Positions 30,986 through 39,898 are shown, counted from the first letter of the stretch. The stretch is 42,030 nt of DNA from Bryobacterales bacterium (GCA_947467395.1 CANIIC010000015.1:1-42030), one strand, 5' to 3'. A program made the numbers and translations. Notes: generated by a model not told the origin, from the sequence alone.

Positions 30986-32527
30986 GAAGTGGCGAACTCC
31001 CGTGAAGACCATCGCGACGCCGAGACGGTCTGCGGACTCAATCACCTTGTCATCATTCACCGAGCCGCCGGGATGAATGAACGCCGTGACACCGTGCGAT
31101 GCCGCAAGTTCCATGCCGTCCGGAAACGGGAAGAACGCATCGGACGCAACCACCGCACCTTTGAGCGGCAGCACGGCCTTCATTGCGCCCACCTTAACGG
31201 AATCCACGCGTGACATTTGGCCCGCACCCACGCTGATCGTTTGACCGGCATTCGCGTACACGATCGCGTTCGATTTCACGTGCTTGCAGACCTTCCAGCC
31301 GAACTCCAAAGCAGCCCACTCTGCTTCGGTGGGCGCACGCTTCGTTTTCACAACGGCCTCAGCGCGATCCAGGCGATGCACGTCGGCCGTCTGAGCGAGG
31401 AAGCCACCGGTGATCGATTTCACCACGGGTTCCAGAGGTGCGGCGGTCACTTTCAGCAACCGCAGGTTCTTCTTCGGCGCCAGGATGGCAAGCGCTTCCG
31501 CGGTGTAGCCCGGCGCGGCGATCGCTTCAATGAAGGTTTTCGCAATCTCGGTCGCAGTCTCGGCATCCACTTCACGGTTGAACGCGAGCACGCCACCGAA
31601 CGCCGATACGGGATCGGCTTCGAAGGCTCGTTTGTAGCTCTCGGCGAGCGTGGCCCCTTCGGCGCAGCCGCACGGATTTGTGTGCTTAATGATGGCCGAT
31701 GCAGGCGCGTCGAATTCCAGCACCAACTGCCAAGCCGCATCGAGATCGACCAGGTTGTTGTAGCTGAGTTCCTTGCCTTGCAACTGCTCGGCCCCGGCGA
31801 TGCCGGTCTTGCTAGTGGTGTAGAGTGCCGCGGACTGATGCGGGTTCTCGCCGTAACGCAGGGAAAGCGAACGCGGCGCGCGGATGTCGAGCGTTGCGGG
31901 CAGCGCTTCAGGAGCAGCGTGGACGTCGGCTGGCGTCGGGATCTGCGAGAGGCGCGCGGAAATCGCCCGATCATAAGCCGCCGTCGTCGTGAACGCAGCT
32001 TTGGCCAGGTTCCACAGCGTGTTCGGGGCGAGCTCGCCTGTTGACTTGAGTTCCTCAACGATGGCGGGGTAGTCGGCAACCGAAGTCACGATCGCCACGT
32101 CCTGCCAGTTCTTCGCCGCAGAGCGAATCATGGTGGGTCCGCCGATGTCGATGTTCTCGATCAGTTCATGTAGTTCCGCATCGCGATTCGCCGCGACCTT
32201 CTCGAACTGATAGAGGTTCACGCAGACCAAGTCGATGCGCGGGATCTTGTGTTCCGCGAGCGCAGCCATGTGTTCTGCCTTCGACCGCATCGCCAGGATG
32301 CCGCCGGTGATGCGCGGGTGCATGGTCTTCACGCGGCCGTCCAGCATCTCCGGGAACTCGGTCACTTCGGCGACTTCTCGCACATTCGCGACGCCTGCGT
32401 CCTTGAGAGCGCGGAACGTTCCGCCGGTGGAAAGAATCTCGATGCCCAGCCCGGAAAGAGCCCGAGCGAAGTCGACGATTCCGGTCTTGTCGGTGACGCT
32501 CAAAAGAGCGCGTTCAATGCGAGCCAT
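30977..32527 (-). CDS. purH: bifunctional AICAR transformylase / IMP cyclohydrolase
   Basis: PurH catalyses the last two steps of purine synthesis, from AICAR to IMP. The 516-residue length is standard. The N-terminal cyclohydrolase (about 1-195) shows ALLSVTDKTGIVDFARAL, EILSTGGTFRAL and the conserved FPEMLDGRVKTMHPRI. The C-terminal transformylase shows LRYGENPHQSAALY, the IIKHTNPCGCA segment, and the end ASHGVTAFIHPGGSVNDDKVI. It is divergent from the FAH-family gene, with 46 bases between starts, and convergent with the BON gene. Confidence 0.97.
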   Translation of the reverse strand: MARIERALLSVTDKTGIVDFARALSGLGIEILSTGGTFRALKDAGVANVREVAEVTEFPEMLDGRVKTMHPRITGGILAMRSKAEHMAALAEHKIPRIDLVCVNLYQFEKVAANRDAELHELIENIDIGGPTMIRSAAKNWQDVAIVTSVADYPAIVEELKSTGELAPNTLWNLAKAAFTTTAAYDRAISARLSQIPTPADVHAAPEALPATLDIRAPRSLSLRYGENPHQSAALYTTSKTGIAGAEQLQGKELSYNNLVDLDAAWQLVLEFDAPASAIIKHTNPCGCAEGATLAESYKRAFEADPVSAFGGVLAFNREVDAETATEIAKTFIEAIAAPGYTAEALAILAPKKNLRLLKVTAAPLEPVVKSITGGFLAQTADVHRLDRAEAVVKTKRAPTEAEWAALEFGWKVCKHVKSNAIVYANAGQTISVGAGQMSRVDSVKVGAMKAVLPLKGAVVASDAFFPFPDGMELAASHGVTAFIHPGGSVNDDKVIESADRLGVAMVFTGVRHFRH

Positions 32528-32573
32528 GATGTTTCAGGTGAACCCTTATTGTGACATGGTACCCTCGTGATTT

Positions 32574-33389
32574 ATGCGTCTTGTCACGTTTTTGCGCGCC
32601 GGAGCCCAACCTGAGGCCGGTGTGGTTCAAGGGGATCAGGTGGTTGGCCTGGGGATGAGCATGATCGAGGTGTGTGCCTCCGATTCAATCCCACAGCCGA
32701 AGGGACCTGCGTACCCCCTGAGCGAAGTGAAACTGCTGGCGCCCGTGCCGCGCCCGGCCAAGCTGATCTGCGTTGGCCTGAACTACCGCGATCACGCCGC
32801 GGAATCGCGCAGCGAGATTCCCACGGTGCCGACGATCTTCAATAAGTTCCCGAACGTCGTGATCGCGGCGGGCGATCCCGTGGTGCTGCCCAAGATTTCG
32901 CGCAAGCCTGACTACGAAGCTGAATTCGCGTTCGTCATCGGCAAGGGTGGCCGCAACATTCCGGCCGAACGAGCCATGGAACACGTGCTCGGTTACACGA
33001 TCATCAACGACATCAGCGCCCGCGACTTCCAGACCGCAACCACGCAGTGGTTGATGGGCAAGACGTTCGACACCTTCTGTCCGATGGGTCCGTGGATCGT
33101 GACCAAGGATGAGATCGCCGATCCGCACGCACTCGATATTTCGCTCGAAATCGGTGGCGAGATCCTGCAGAAATCGAACACGCGGGAACTGGTGTTCCAG
33201 ATCCCGCGCCTGATCGAATACGTGTCGTCCGCGGTCACGCTGGAACCGGGCGACGTGTTCGCCACGGGAACTCCGGGAGGCGTCGGTTTCGCGCGCAAGC
33301 CACCACGGTGGTTGAAGCCCGGCGAAGAAACGATTGTTCGCATCGAAGGGATTGGCGAATTGCGCAATCCCATCGTCGCTGAACAATAA
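32574..33389 (+). CDS. fumarylacetoacetate hydrolase (FAH) family protein
   Basis: This 271-residue cytoplasmic enzyme has the FAH fold: ICVGLNYRDHAAES, then KPDYEAEFAFVIGKGG with the metal-binding acidic residues, a segment with DISARDFQ, KTFDTFCPMGPWIV, and the terminal GDVFATGTPGGVGFARKP. The family hydrolyses or decarboxylates 2-oxo/2,4-dioxo acids and includes fumarylpyruvate and acylpyruvate hydrolases and ureidoglycolate lyase-like proteins. The monofunctional length and the N-terminal MRLVTFLRAG fit an acylpyruvase-like member. No aromatic-catabolism genes lie nearby, so the exact substrate is open. Confidence 0.9.
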   Translation: MRLVTFLRAGAQPEAGVVQGDQVVGLGMSMIEVCASDSIPQPKGPAYPLSEVKLLAPVPRPAKLICVGLNYRDHAAESRSEIPTVPTIFNKFPNVVIAAGDPVVLPKISRKPDYEAEFAFVIGKGGRNIPAERAMEHVLGYTIINDISARDFQTATTQWLMGKTFDTFCPMGPWIVTKDEIADPHALDISLEIGGEILQKSNTRELVFQIPRLIEYVSSAVTLEPGDVFATGTPGGVGFARKPPRWLKPGEETIVRIEGIGELRNPIVAEQ

Positions 33390-33436
33390 CGCTCCTGTAT
33401 CATTGATGGAAGCCGCCGAGAGGGCGGAATCGGAGC

Positions 33437-35893
33437 ATGTTTACAAGCGCTTTAGGTCTGGTGCGCGGCGTCATCCAAGATGCCCGCTTCGGAGCCCGCA
33501 TCTTGCGGCGAACACCCGGCCTGACGGCGCTGGTAGTAATCGCATTGGCGCTGGGGATCGGGGCGAACTCGGCGATGTTCAGCGTCGTGGATGCGCTGCT
33601 GCTACATCCGCTCAGCTACGACAAGCCTGAAGAACTCACCATTGTTTGGGATCGCGACGCGCAGGGAAATTTGCGATCCACGTCCGCCGGTAATTTTCTG
33701 GATTGGCGGCAAGCCAAGTCATTTCAGGGCATGGCCGCTTGGGCGTCCTCTGTCTATGTGATGATGGGCGCCGACCGGCCCGTCCAGGTTCCCGGCGCGC
33801 GCGTCACGGCCAATATTTTTCAAGTGTTGGGTGTGAAGCCGATGATGGGTCGCACGTTCCTTACCGGAGAAGATGGCTTGGACGGAAGCTCCACTGTTAG
33901 TCGAGTGGCCGTAATCGGATACAGTCTATGGCAGGACGTGTTGGGTTCTGATCCCAATATCCTGGGTCGCACGATTCGCCTCAACGACAATCCCTACGCG
34001 GTCATCGGCGTGATGCCGAAGGATTTCGAACTACTCAATCGCCGGCATCAGGTGTGGGTGCCCGCAGTGCTGAACGCGGCGAATCGAGACTATCGCTACC
34101 TCAGTGTGATCGGTCGGTTGCGGACCACTCCGGCCGAAGCATCCGCCGAAATGACCTCGCTCTCGCTGCGCTTGGCCGAGGCGTTTCCTGGAAACAATCG
34201 AGGCTGGCTCGCGCAGGTGGACAGCTTCACGGACTGGTTGGTGGATAAGCGCATTCGCACACGGGTGTTGCTGCTGTTCGCCGCCGTGGGGATGGTGTTG
34301 TTGCTGGCGTGCAGCAACGTCGCGAGCTTGTTGCTGGCGCGTTCTTCGAGCCGTACTCGGGAAATCGCGTTGCGAGTTTCGCTGGGTGCTTCGCGTGGGC
34401 GCATTCTGCTGCAGATGCTGACCGAGAGCCTGATGTTGGCAGTTGCGGGCGGGGCACTGGGTCTAATCTTGGCCGCAGCATTGATCCAGATCGCGCCGTC
34501 GGTGGTTCCACCGAGCACGATTCGAACGACTGCTCCTCTACAGTTGAGCCCCCTGGTAATCGGTTTCACGGTTGGGATCTCCATGCTGACGGGCTTGCTG
34601 TTCGGCCTGGCTCCGGCCCTCACCGCCCTGAAGGCGCGCGTGCAGGAAACGTTACAGGATTCCACGCGTGGTTCCACCGGAGGCCGCGTCGGTCAGATTG
34701 TGCGTCAAAGCATGGTCACGATCCAGGTCGCCGTCGCACTCACGCTGCTGTCTGGGGCGCTGCTGATGGTGCAGAGCATGGATCAGATGTCGCGTTCAAA
34801 CCTCGGGGTTGCTGCCGACAATGTTCTGATCCAACGTGTGTTCTTGCCAGCCACTACGTACGACGCCGCGAAATCGCTGCTGTTTTATCGGCAGGCCCTG
34901 GAACGGGTCGCTGCAATCCCCGGCGTCGTGCGCGTGTCGGCGGGCAGCAACCTTCCCTTGAACCGGCTAACCATGGAGGTGCCATTCGACTTGGAGAGCG
35001 CTCCCATACGCGAGATTGCGGATATGGCGAGTGTTGGTTACACCACGGTGTCGCCCGGCTACTTCGGCACGTTGGGCATTCCTGTGATGACCGGACGCGA
35101 CTTCGCGGTGACCGATAACGAAGATGCTCCCAAGGTCGCCATTCTAAATGCGGCGATGGTCGCGCGCTATTTCCCGAATCAGAATCCCGTGGGTCGCCGG
35201 TTGCGGATGAATAAGCCCGCAGTGGGAACTAACGGATTCGGTGAGACCGAGTACGTCGAAATCGTCGGCGTGGTGGGCAACGTGACGCTCGCCGAAGTGG
35301 GCGCACCGGCCGATCCGATCCTATATGTTCCGATGGCGCAAAATATCTGGAGCACCGCGCACTGGCTGACTGTGCGCACCGCCGGTGATCCCGCGCGACT
35401 CGCTGGAGCCCTGCGTACGGCGGTGATGGACATGGATCCGAATCAGCCCGTGGATCCGGCCACGCCGCTGTTATCGAGCCTGGATGCTCAGTTCGCCGAA
35501 CCGCGCTTCCAATCGGAGTTGATGGCCGCGTTCGCCGTGCTCGCCATGGTGTTGGCCGTCACCGGAATTTACGGCATGAACGCCTACGCGGTGATGCAGC
35601 GCCGCCGCGAGTTCGGTGTGCGCATGGCCCTGGGCGCCACGCAGAGCTCGGTGTTTCTCGATGTGCTGGGCCGCGGCATGAAGTGGACCATTTTCGGCGT
35701 CGCCATCGGTATCGCTGGAGCATGGGGCCTCAGCGTTGTGATGCAGAGCGTTCTTCTCAATATTGGAGCGCTGGCGTGGCTCCCCACTTTGGGTGCCGCG
35801 ATCCTGCTTTTGCTGGTCGCCGTGGCTGCTTGCTACGTCCCCGCGCTACGCGCCACGCGAATTGATCCCTCTGTCGCTTTGCGGGACGAGTAG
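33437..35893 (+). CDS. ADOP-family (FtsX/MacB-like) ABC transporter permease
   Basis: This 818-residue inner-membrane protein has the ADOP layout common in Acidobacteria: two MacB_PCD periplasmic domains, each followed by an FtsX permease domain. The first membrane segment is LTALVVIALALGIGANSAMF (about 30-50). A triplet lies at about 280-400 (VLLLFAAVGMVLLLACSNVA), a second entry helix at about 432-450, and three final segments from about 690 to the end (LAWLPTLGAAILLLLVAVAA). The SRTREIALRVSLGASRGRIL and RRREFGVRMALGATQ coupling motifs occur in each half. No ATPase gene is adjacent, which is usual for this family. The substrate is unknown; defence, lipid or peptide export are possible. GGAG precedes the ATG. 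Confidence 0.93.
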   Translation: MFTSALGLVRGVIQDARFGARILRRTPGLTALVVIALALGIGANSAMFSVVDALLLHPLSYDKPEELTIVWDRDAQGNLRSTSAGNFLDWRQAKSFQGMAAWASSVYVMMGADRPVQVPGARVTANIFQVLGVKPMMGRTFLTGEDGLDGSSTVSRVAVIGYSLWQDVLGSDPNILGRTIRLNDNPYAVIGVMPKDFELLNRRHQVWVPAVLNAANRDYRYLSVIGRLRTTPAEASAEMTSLSLRLAEAFPGNNRGWLAQVDSFTDWLVDKRIRTRVLLLFAAVGMVLLLACSNVASLLLARSSSRTREIALRVSLGASRGRILLQMLTESLMLAVAGGALGLILAAALIQIAPSVVPPSTIRTTAPLQLSPLVIGFTVGISMLTGLLFGLAPALTALKARVQETLQDSTRGSTGGRVGQIVRQSMVTIQVAVALTLLSGALLMVQSMDQMSRSNLGVAADNVLIQRVFLPATTYDAAKSLLFYRQALERVAAIPGVVRVSAGSNLPLNRLTMEVPFDLESAPIREIADMASVGYTTVSPGYFGTLGIPVMTGRDFAVTDNEDAPKVAILNAAMVARYFPNQNPVGRRLRMNKPAVGTNGFGETEYVEIVGVVGNVTLAEVGAPADPILYVPMAQNIWSTAHWLTVRTAGDPARLAGALRTAVMDMDPNQPVDPATPLLSSLDAQFAEPRFQSELMAAFAVLAMVLAVTGIYGMNAYAVMQRRREFGVRMALGATQSSVFLDVLGRGMKWTIFGVAIGIAGAWGLSVVMQSVLLNIGALAWLPTLGAAILLLLVAVAACYVPALRATRIDPSVALRDE

Positions 35894-35919
35894 TCTCTGC
35901 TAAACTGAGAGAGTTCTGC

Positions 35920-35993
35920 TGGGAGATCGTCTAACGGTAGGACAGCAGACTCTGACTCTGCTTATCGGGGTTCGAATCCCTGTCTCCCAGCCA
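35920..35993 (+). tRNA. tRNA-Gln (anticodon CTG)
   Basis: This is a 74-base cloverleaf. The acceptor stem is TGGGAGA with TCTCCCA, the anticodon stem GCAGA/TCTGC encloses loop CTCTGAC with anticodon CTG, and the T arm holds GGTTCGAATCC. Discriminator G and CCA are encoded. The last 32 bases are overlapped antisense by the end of a membrane-protein reading frame. Confidence 0.97.
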
Positions 35994-36447
35994 ATCCTTT
36001 CCTCCTCATCACCTTCTCCGGCAACACGTGCAATAGCGCACCCAAGCCAAATCCAAGTAGCATCCCCGTAACTGAGAAGAGCCAAGGGGCTATCGGTATC
36101 AAGACCATGATTTCCATCACGAAGTAGGGATCTCTCCAGCCGTCGGCAAAGAACACGGTCGATCCCACCAAGCCACCCACGTAAGCCTCCCAAAGTGGCT
36201 TTGCCCACGGTGATCTGGCGACCGCAGCTGCCTGTGCCCAGTAGGCGACCAAGAAGAACGGGACATTCGCGACTGTTAAGCCTACGGCCAGGACGGGAAC
36301 CATGCCTGCGATATTGCTAACTCCTAGGACTGGGGCTCCTCGAGCGACCAAGTACTGCCGCACGATCAGGCCGACGATGGCGGGGTAGAGGAGGCTAAAC
36401 GTGGCAGCTACTGTCGCGGTTCGCAGGGGCGAGTTTCTGGCTGGCAT
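35962..36447 (-). CDS. small multi-pass membrane protein, function unknown, 3' end antisense to tRNA-Gln
   Basis: This 161-residue reading frame encodes about four hydrophobic segments (TATVAATFSLLYPAIVGLIV; GMVPVLAVGLTVANVPFFLV; VGGLVGSTVFFA; MEIMVLIPIAPWLFSVTGML), a believable integral membrane protein. No family is recognised. The last eleven residues (GLAGRQGFEPR) are read from the antisense strand of the tRNA-Gln 3' half, an artefact-like tail that arises when a gene has lost its own stop and reads into a tRNA. The ATG at 36447 has no clear Shine-Dalgarno. It could be a slightly decayed or recently truncated gene. Confidence 0.6.
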   Translation of the reverse strand: MPARNSPLRTATVAATFSLLYPAIVGLIVRQYLVARGAPVLGVSNIAGMVPVLAVGLTVANVPFFLVAYWAQAAAVARSPWAKPLWEAYVGGLVGSTVFFADGWRDPYFVMEIMVLIPIAPWLFSVTGMLLGFGLGALLHVLPEKVMRRKGLAGRQGFEPR

Positions 36448-36613
36448 ACTGATTTGGTAGAAGCAAACATGCGGCCATTTGCATAACTAGCTGATGGCAT
36501 TGGTGAATCTGAGGGTGTCCCTTGGGGCGACCGACCAGGCGGGGTGAAATAGCGCAGGATTTGTTGTAGATGTCGGAAGCTTCGGCTCACCCTCCACATT
36601 TGCGCCCCGGGCC

Positions 36614-36619
36614 TATAAT
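36614..36619 (+). promoter_or_regulatory. perfect -10 box immediately before a start codon (possible leaderless transcript)
   Basis: TATAAT is perfect and is followed by only six bases before the ATG at 36626. Normal spacing would place transcription start at or next to the A of the ATG. No convincing -35 is visible and there is no Shine-Dalgarno, consistent with a leaderless message for the small secreted protein and amidase. Confidence 0.5.
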
Positions 36620-36625
36620 GACCCT

Positions 36626-36841
36626 ATGAAGGTTTCGCGGCGCAGGCTGGTCCAAGTGCTGTCGGCGGTGGCCGCGGGAGTTCCTGCGAACGCTCAAACG
36701 CCTCCGGGAGCGATCCCTGCAAGTCCAGATGCCGAACTCGAAGGCGCACGGCAATATTCGAAAGTGGCCGTCTCCATCGTCCGGCAAGTGACCCTGCCTA
36801 TGTCCACGGAGCCCGCGACGCGATTCGTCCCGCGCAGCTAG
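36626..36841 (+). CDS. small exported protein preceding the amidase, function unknown
   Basis: This 71-residue protein begins with a Tat-like or Sec signal (MKVSRRRLVQVLSAVAAGVP, then ANAQ), with a basic SRRRL stretch. The short mature part has ARQYSKVAVSIVRQVTLPMS and ends EPATRFVPRS. In my recollection such small ORFs, ending in a ...P...EPAF.F-like tail, commonly precede amidase genes in Solibacter relatives, perhaps as a subunit or export partner; this is weakly supported. Its stop is three bases before the amidase ATG, so the two are cotranscribed and probably coupled. Confidence 0.7.
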   Translation: MKVSRRRLVQVLSAVAAGVPANAQTPPGAIPASPDAELEGARQYSKVAVSIVRQVTLPMSTEPATRFVPRS

Positions 36842-36844
36842 ATC

Positions 36845-38272
36845 ATGGCGGAGATCCCGAACGACATCTTCTTCGCTTCGATCGCTGAGATCGGCGCGAA
36901 ACTACGAGCGAGAGAATTCTCGTGCGTGGAATTGACGCGCGCGTATTGCGATCGGTTTGAACGTCTCGCCCCGCGCTACAACGCACTCGCGCTGTCCTTG
37001 CGCGATCAAGCCATGGCGCAGGCTCGCGACGTGGATTCGGAACTGAAACGCGGTCGCACGCGCGGTCCGCTGCAGGGCATCCCGTATGGCGTCAAGGACC
37101 TCATCGCTGTAAAGAATCAGCCCACCGCATGGGGCGCGCGACCGTTCGCCGGCCAGGTCTTCAAAGAAGACGCGCACGTGATTGAGAAGTTGAACGCGCA
37201 GCGAGCCGTGCTGATCGGCAAGCTCTCGATGATTTCGCTCGCCGGCGGAGGCAACTATCGGTATGCTGCGGCTTCCGTGACTGGTCCGGGGCGCAATCCG
37301 TGGAATCGCGATCACTGGAGCGGTGGCTCGTCCAGCGGCTCCGGCGCAGCGGTCGCCGCAGGCATCGTGCCGTTCGCTTTGGGCAGCGAGACTTCTGGCT
37401 CGATCCTCACGCCCAGCGCCTTCTGTGGCGTTACGGGCTTGCGCCCAACCTATGGACTCGTGAGCCGTCGAGGCGCGATGGCGTTATCCTGGACCCTCGA
37501 TAAAATTGGGCCGCTATGCCGCTCAGTGGAAGACTGCGCGTTGGTGCTACATGAAATCGCCGGGCGCGATACTGCGGATCAAACATCGTCAGGCAAGAGT
37601 TTCACGTACACGCCGAAGATGCGGCAGAAGCCGGACGAAATCACCATTGGTTACGCGCCCGTAGATTTCGACGAATGGGCCGATCCCACCGCGCGCGAGG
37701 CCTTCAAGAACGCACTTGCCGTGATCAAAGGCTTCGGCTTCCGCGTAAAGGAAGTGGCGCTTCCGGAGTTCCCGTACGGAGCCGTGCTGGGCACGATCCT
37801 GGCTGGCGAAGCAGGGTCGATCTTCGAAGAGTTCATTCGGAGCGGCTCTGTCGATCTGCTGCACGACGCCCGTCAGATCGCAGGACTCAAATCCTACATC
37901 GAACTTTCTGCAGCCGATTACTTGCGAGCGATGCGCGTGCGCACCGTGATTCAGCAGGCGATCTACAGCTTGTTCCTTGACGTGAATGTGCTGATTACTC
38001 CGACCCGTTTTGAGACGGCGGACAAGATTGCGGATCGTCTCGATCAAGGCCGCGGCCCGACGGGAAGTTCGCAAGGCCTCAGTACGATGATCCCCGCAGG
38101 CAACCTCGCCGGTTTACCTGCGCTCTCGCTCCCGTGCGGTTTCGTCAACGGCTTACCTGTGGCGATCTCGCTGGTCGGGCGTGCGTTCTACGAAAATCAA
38201 CTCATCCAGATTGGGAACATGTTCCAGTCACAGACCGACTGGCACAAACGTCGGCCGCCTGTCGACGCCTAG
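36845..38272 (+). CDS. amidase-signature family hydrolase
   Basis: This 475-residue enzyme belongs to the amidase signature family (GatA, FAAH, malonamidase), which hydrolyses amide bonds. The Ser-cisSer-Lys triad is visible: Lys84 in GIPYGVKDLIAV, the cis-Ser at Ser162 in WSGGSSSGSGAAVAAG, and nucleophile Ser186 in LGSETSGSILTPSAF. The spacing of 24 between the two serines equals that of FAAH. It is not GatA: there is no gatB or gatC nearby, and the C-terminal region (LSTMIPAGNLAGLPALSLPC) is that of general amidases. It has no signal peptide of its own. Its stop is shared with the convergent CPBP gene in CTAG. Confidence 0.93.
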   Translation: MAEIPNDIFFASIAEIGAKLRAREFSCVELTRAYCDRFERLAPRYNALALSLRDQAMAQARDVDSELKRGRTRGPLQGIPYGVKDLIAVKNQPTAWGARPFAGQVFKEDAHVIEKLNAQRAVLIGKLSMISLAGGGNYRYAAASVTGPGRNPWNRDHWSGGSSSGSGAAVAAGIVPFALGSETSGSILTPSAFCGVTGLRPTYGLVSRRGAMALSWTLDKIGPLCRSVEDCALVLHEIAGRDTADQTSSGKSFTYTPKMRQKPDEITIGYAPVDFDEWADPTAREAFKNALAVIKGFGFRVKEVALPEFPYGAVLGTILAGEAGSIFEEFIRSGSVDLLHDARQIAGLKSYIELSAADYLRAMRVRTVIQQAIYSLFLDVNVLITPTRFETADKIADRLDQGRGPTGSSQGLSTMIPAGNLAGLPALSLPCGFVNGLPVAISLVGRAFYENQLIQIGNMFQSQTDWHKRRPPVDA

Positions 38273-38940
38273 CTGCCGCGCTGCACCATCGACGCCGTAA
38301 GCTGCGTGAGATTGAAGCCCATGTGCAGCAGGAACGACGCTGCGGTGGAGTTCGTTCGTTGCCGCGCGATCCCGAACGCCAGGCCGGCCACAAACAGTAA
38401 AACGAGGTACTGCCACCGCCACTCATTCTGTGTGCCGTGCAGTGCGGAGAACGCCGCTGATGAAAGAATCAATCCCGCCATGGAGCCCCACCTGGATTCC
38501 AGCAAGGGCTGCAGAAAGCCTCGAAATACAAGTTCCTCAAACATCGGCCCCAACATGACGGCGAACACTGCGACCACCCAGAACGGTACATCTAGCGCCG
38601 TCAGTTGATCGATCGCATTCGGGATCAAGGGAGCGCGTAGCAGCACGCCCATAACCGATACGGCGATGGCCAGGGCTGGCGCAGAGATTACGTAAGACCA
38701 TGCATAGCGGAAATCCAGTGTCCATTGGACCGCTTTGCCAAACTCAATATCGTGCCGCACACGTGCCAGCACATACAGAACGCTCAGCAATAGCACGTAG
38801 AGCAGCATCTGTGCCGTCAGGGCGCGTGCCCCGCTCCATGGCAGTATGCCGGAAAGGAAGCTGGCAAGAAACACGCTTGGCACAATCGCACCCAGGAAGA
38901 AACCCAGGTCCTCGAACGTCCAAGCGGTTTCGCGCTTCAT
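38269..38940 (-). CDS. CPBP-family (CAAX/Abi) intramembrane metalloprotease
   Basis: This 223-residue membrane protein starts at ATG 38940, one base after the stop of the upstream gene; a TTG at 38955 would overlap that gene and add five residues. It has about seven hydrophobic segments and the three CPBP motifs: EELVFR (Glu135, Glu136, Arg140), FSALHG (His168), and HMGFN (His206, Asn210). Bacterial relatives act in protein maturation, bacteriocin immunity or secretion, and substrates are mostly unknown. It is the last gene of the uvrA-led minus-strand unit. Confidence 0.92.
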   Translation of the reverse strand: MKRETAWTFEDLGFFLGAIVPSVFLASFLSGILPWSGARALTAQMLLYVLLLSVLYVLARVRHDIEFGKAVQWTLDFRYAWSYVISAPALAIAVSVMGVLLRAPLIPNAIDQLTALDVPFWVVAVFAVMLGPMFEELVFRGFLQPLLESRWGSMAGLILSSAAFSALHGTQNEWRWQYLVLLFVAGLAFGIARQRTNSTAASFLLHMGFNLTQLTASMVQRGS

Positions 38941-38941
38941 C

Positions 38942-39898
38942 TTATTCGGATTCAATCAAAGCGGCGGCCAGCAGCGGAATCATGATCTCATGATGGCCAG
39001 TGATGGAGTAGCCCTGCCCGCCCGACCCCGCATGCGGCCGCTTCACGACGTTCGCATTCGGACGATAGTGCTGCAGGAAGTCGAAGTTCACGGTGGTGAA
39101 GTTGGCCAGCGGGTAGCCCAAGTTGCGGACTACGCTCACTGCTTTAAGAAAGACCTCAGGCAGCACCACTGCGGAACCGACGTTTAAATACACGCCGCCG
39201 TCATTCAGTCCGCGAACGATGGAGCACAATAACTGAAAGTCGTGATGCGTGGTGGTGCCGATCGACGCCCCATCGGCGGCCGGATGCGTGTGCGGAGTAT
39301 CGGTCCCCACCGCGACATGCACCGTCAGAGGCACCGCGGCCTTAAATGCCGATGCAACGATGCTGTGCGGAGCCAACTCTGGTTTCGCGATCTGTTCTAG
39401 TTTGCGACCGAGTGCCTCGCCCATGCCGATCCCGTCGCGCGCACCGTCGCGAATCGCCAGGTTCATCTCACGGCCCGTTTCATCCGCCGATCCGAACCGC
39501 CCGTCCGGCAACACCGCCTCGACGTCTTCACTGGTGTGCCCGGCAATCGCGATCTCAAAATCGTGAATTGTCGCCGCGCCGTTCATCACAAATCCCGTGA
39601 TCCAGCCGCGATGCATCAAGTCCAGCAGCACGTCCGCCAGGCCGCACTTGATCACGTGCCCGCCCATGCCCCACAGGATCGCCTTCTTCTTCGCGCGAGC
39701 TTCCTTCACGGCCTCGATAACGCCGCGCAGCGAATCCGCGGCCAGAATCGTTGGCAGTGAGTCGAGCAGCTTGGCCACGCCGTCACCCTTCTTGTACAGC
39801 TTGCCGAAGTGCTGCACCTGGACCTTGCCGCCGCGGGCATCAATCGGAATCGTGCTCAGTTTTTCGAAGGTGAGTGGTTTCTCGGTATAACGGCTCAT
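38942..39898 (-). CDS. deoxyhypusine-synthase-like protein of unknown function
   Basis: This 318-residue soluble protein is well formed, with no signal or membrane segment. Conserved-looking blocks are [20 protein letters not shown] (about 75-95), [20 protein letters not shown] (100-120), [20 protein letters not shown] (about 200-220), [20 protein letters not shown], and the C-terminal [14 protein letters not shown] followed by YSITGHHEI. The NGA...HDFE and glycine/histidine-rich motifs suggest a Rossmann-like, metal- or NAD-binding enzyme; the family looks distantly like deoxyhypusine synthase, and I recall relatives in Myxococcus and Acidobacteria without assigned function. Its ATG overlaps the uvrA stop (ATGA), so it is translationally coupled to a DNA-repair gene. 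I cannot name its reaction. Confidence 0.85.
   Translation of the reverse strand: MSRYTEKPLTFEKLSTIPIDARGGKVQVQHFGKLYKKGDGVAKLLDSLPTILAADSLRGVIEAVKEARAKKKAILWGMGGHVIKCGLADVLLDLMHRGWITGFVMNGAATIHDFEIAIAGHTSEDVEAVLPDGRFGSADETGREMNLAIRDGARDGIGMGEALGRKLEQIAKPELAPHSIVASAFKAAVPLTVHVAVGTDTPHTHPAADGASIGTTTHHDFQLLCSIVRGLNDGGVYLNVGSAVVLPEVFLKAVSVVRNLGYPLANFTTVNFDFLQHYRPNANVVKRPHAGSGGQGYSITGHHEIMIPLLAAALIESE

Noticed and set aside
35901-35906. TAAACT as a -10 box for tRNA-Gln
   Set aside because: The upstream -35 match is poor; not strong enough to list.
36511-36594. GAGGGTG and CACCCTC, complementary 7-mers 70 bases apart upstream of the amidase unit
   Set aside because: They are short, far apart, and lie upstream of the likely transcription start, so they are unlikely to fold in RNA.
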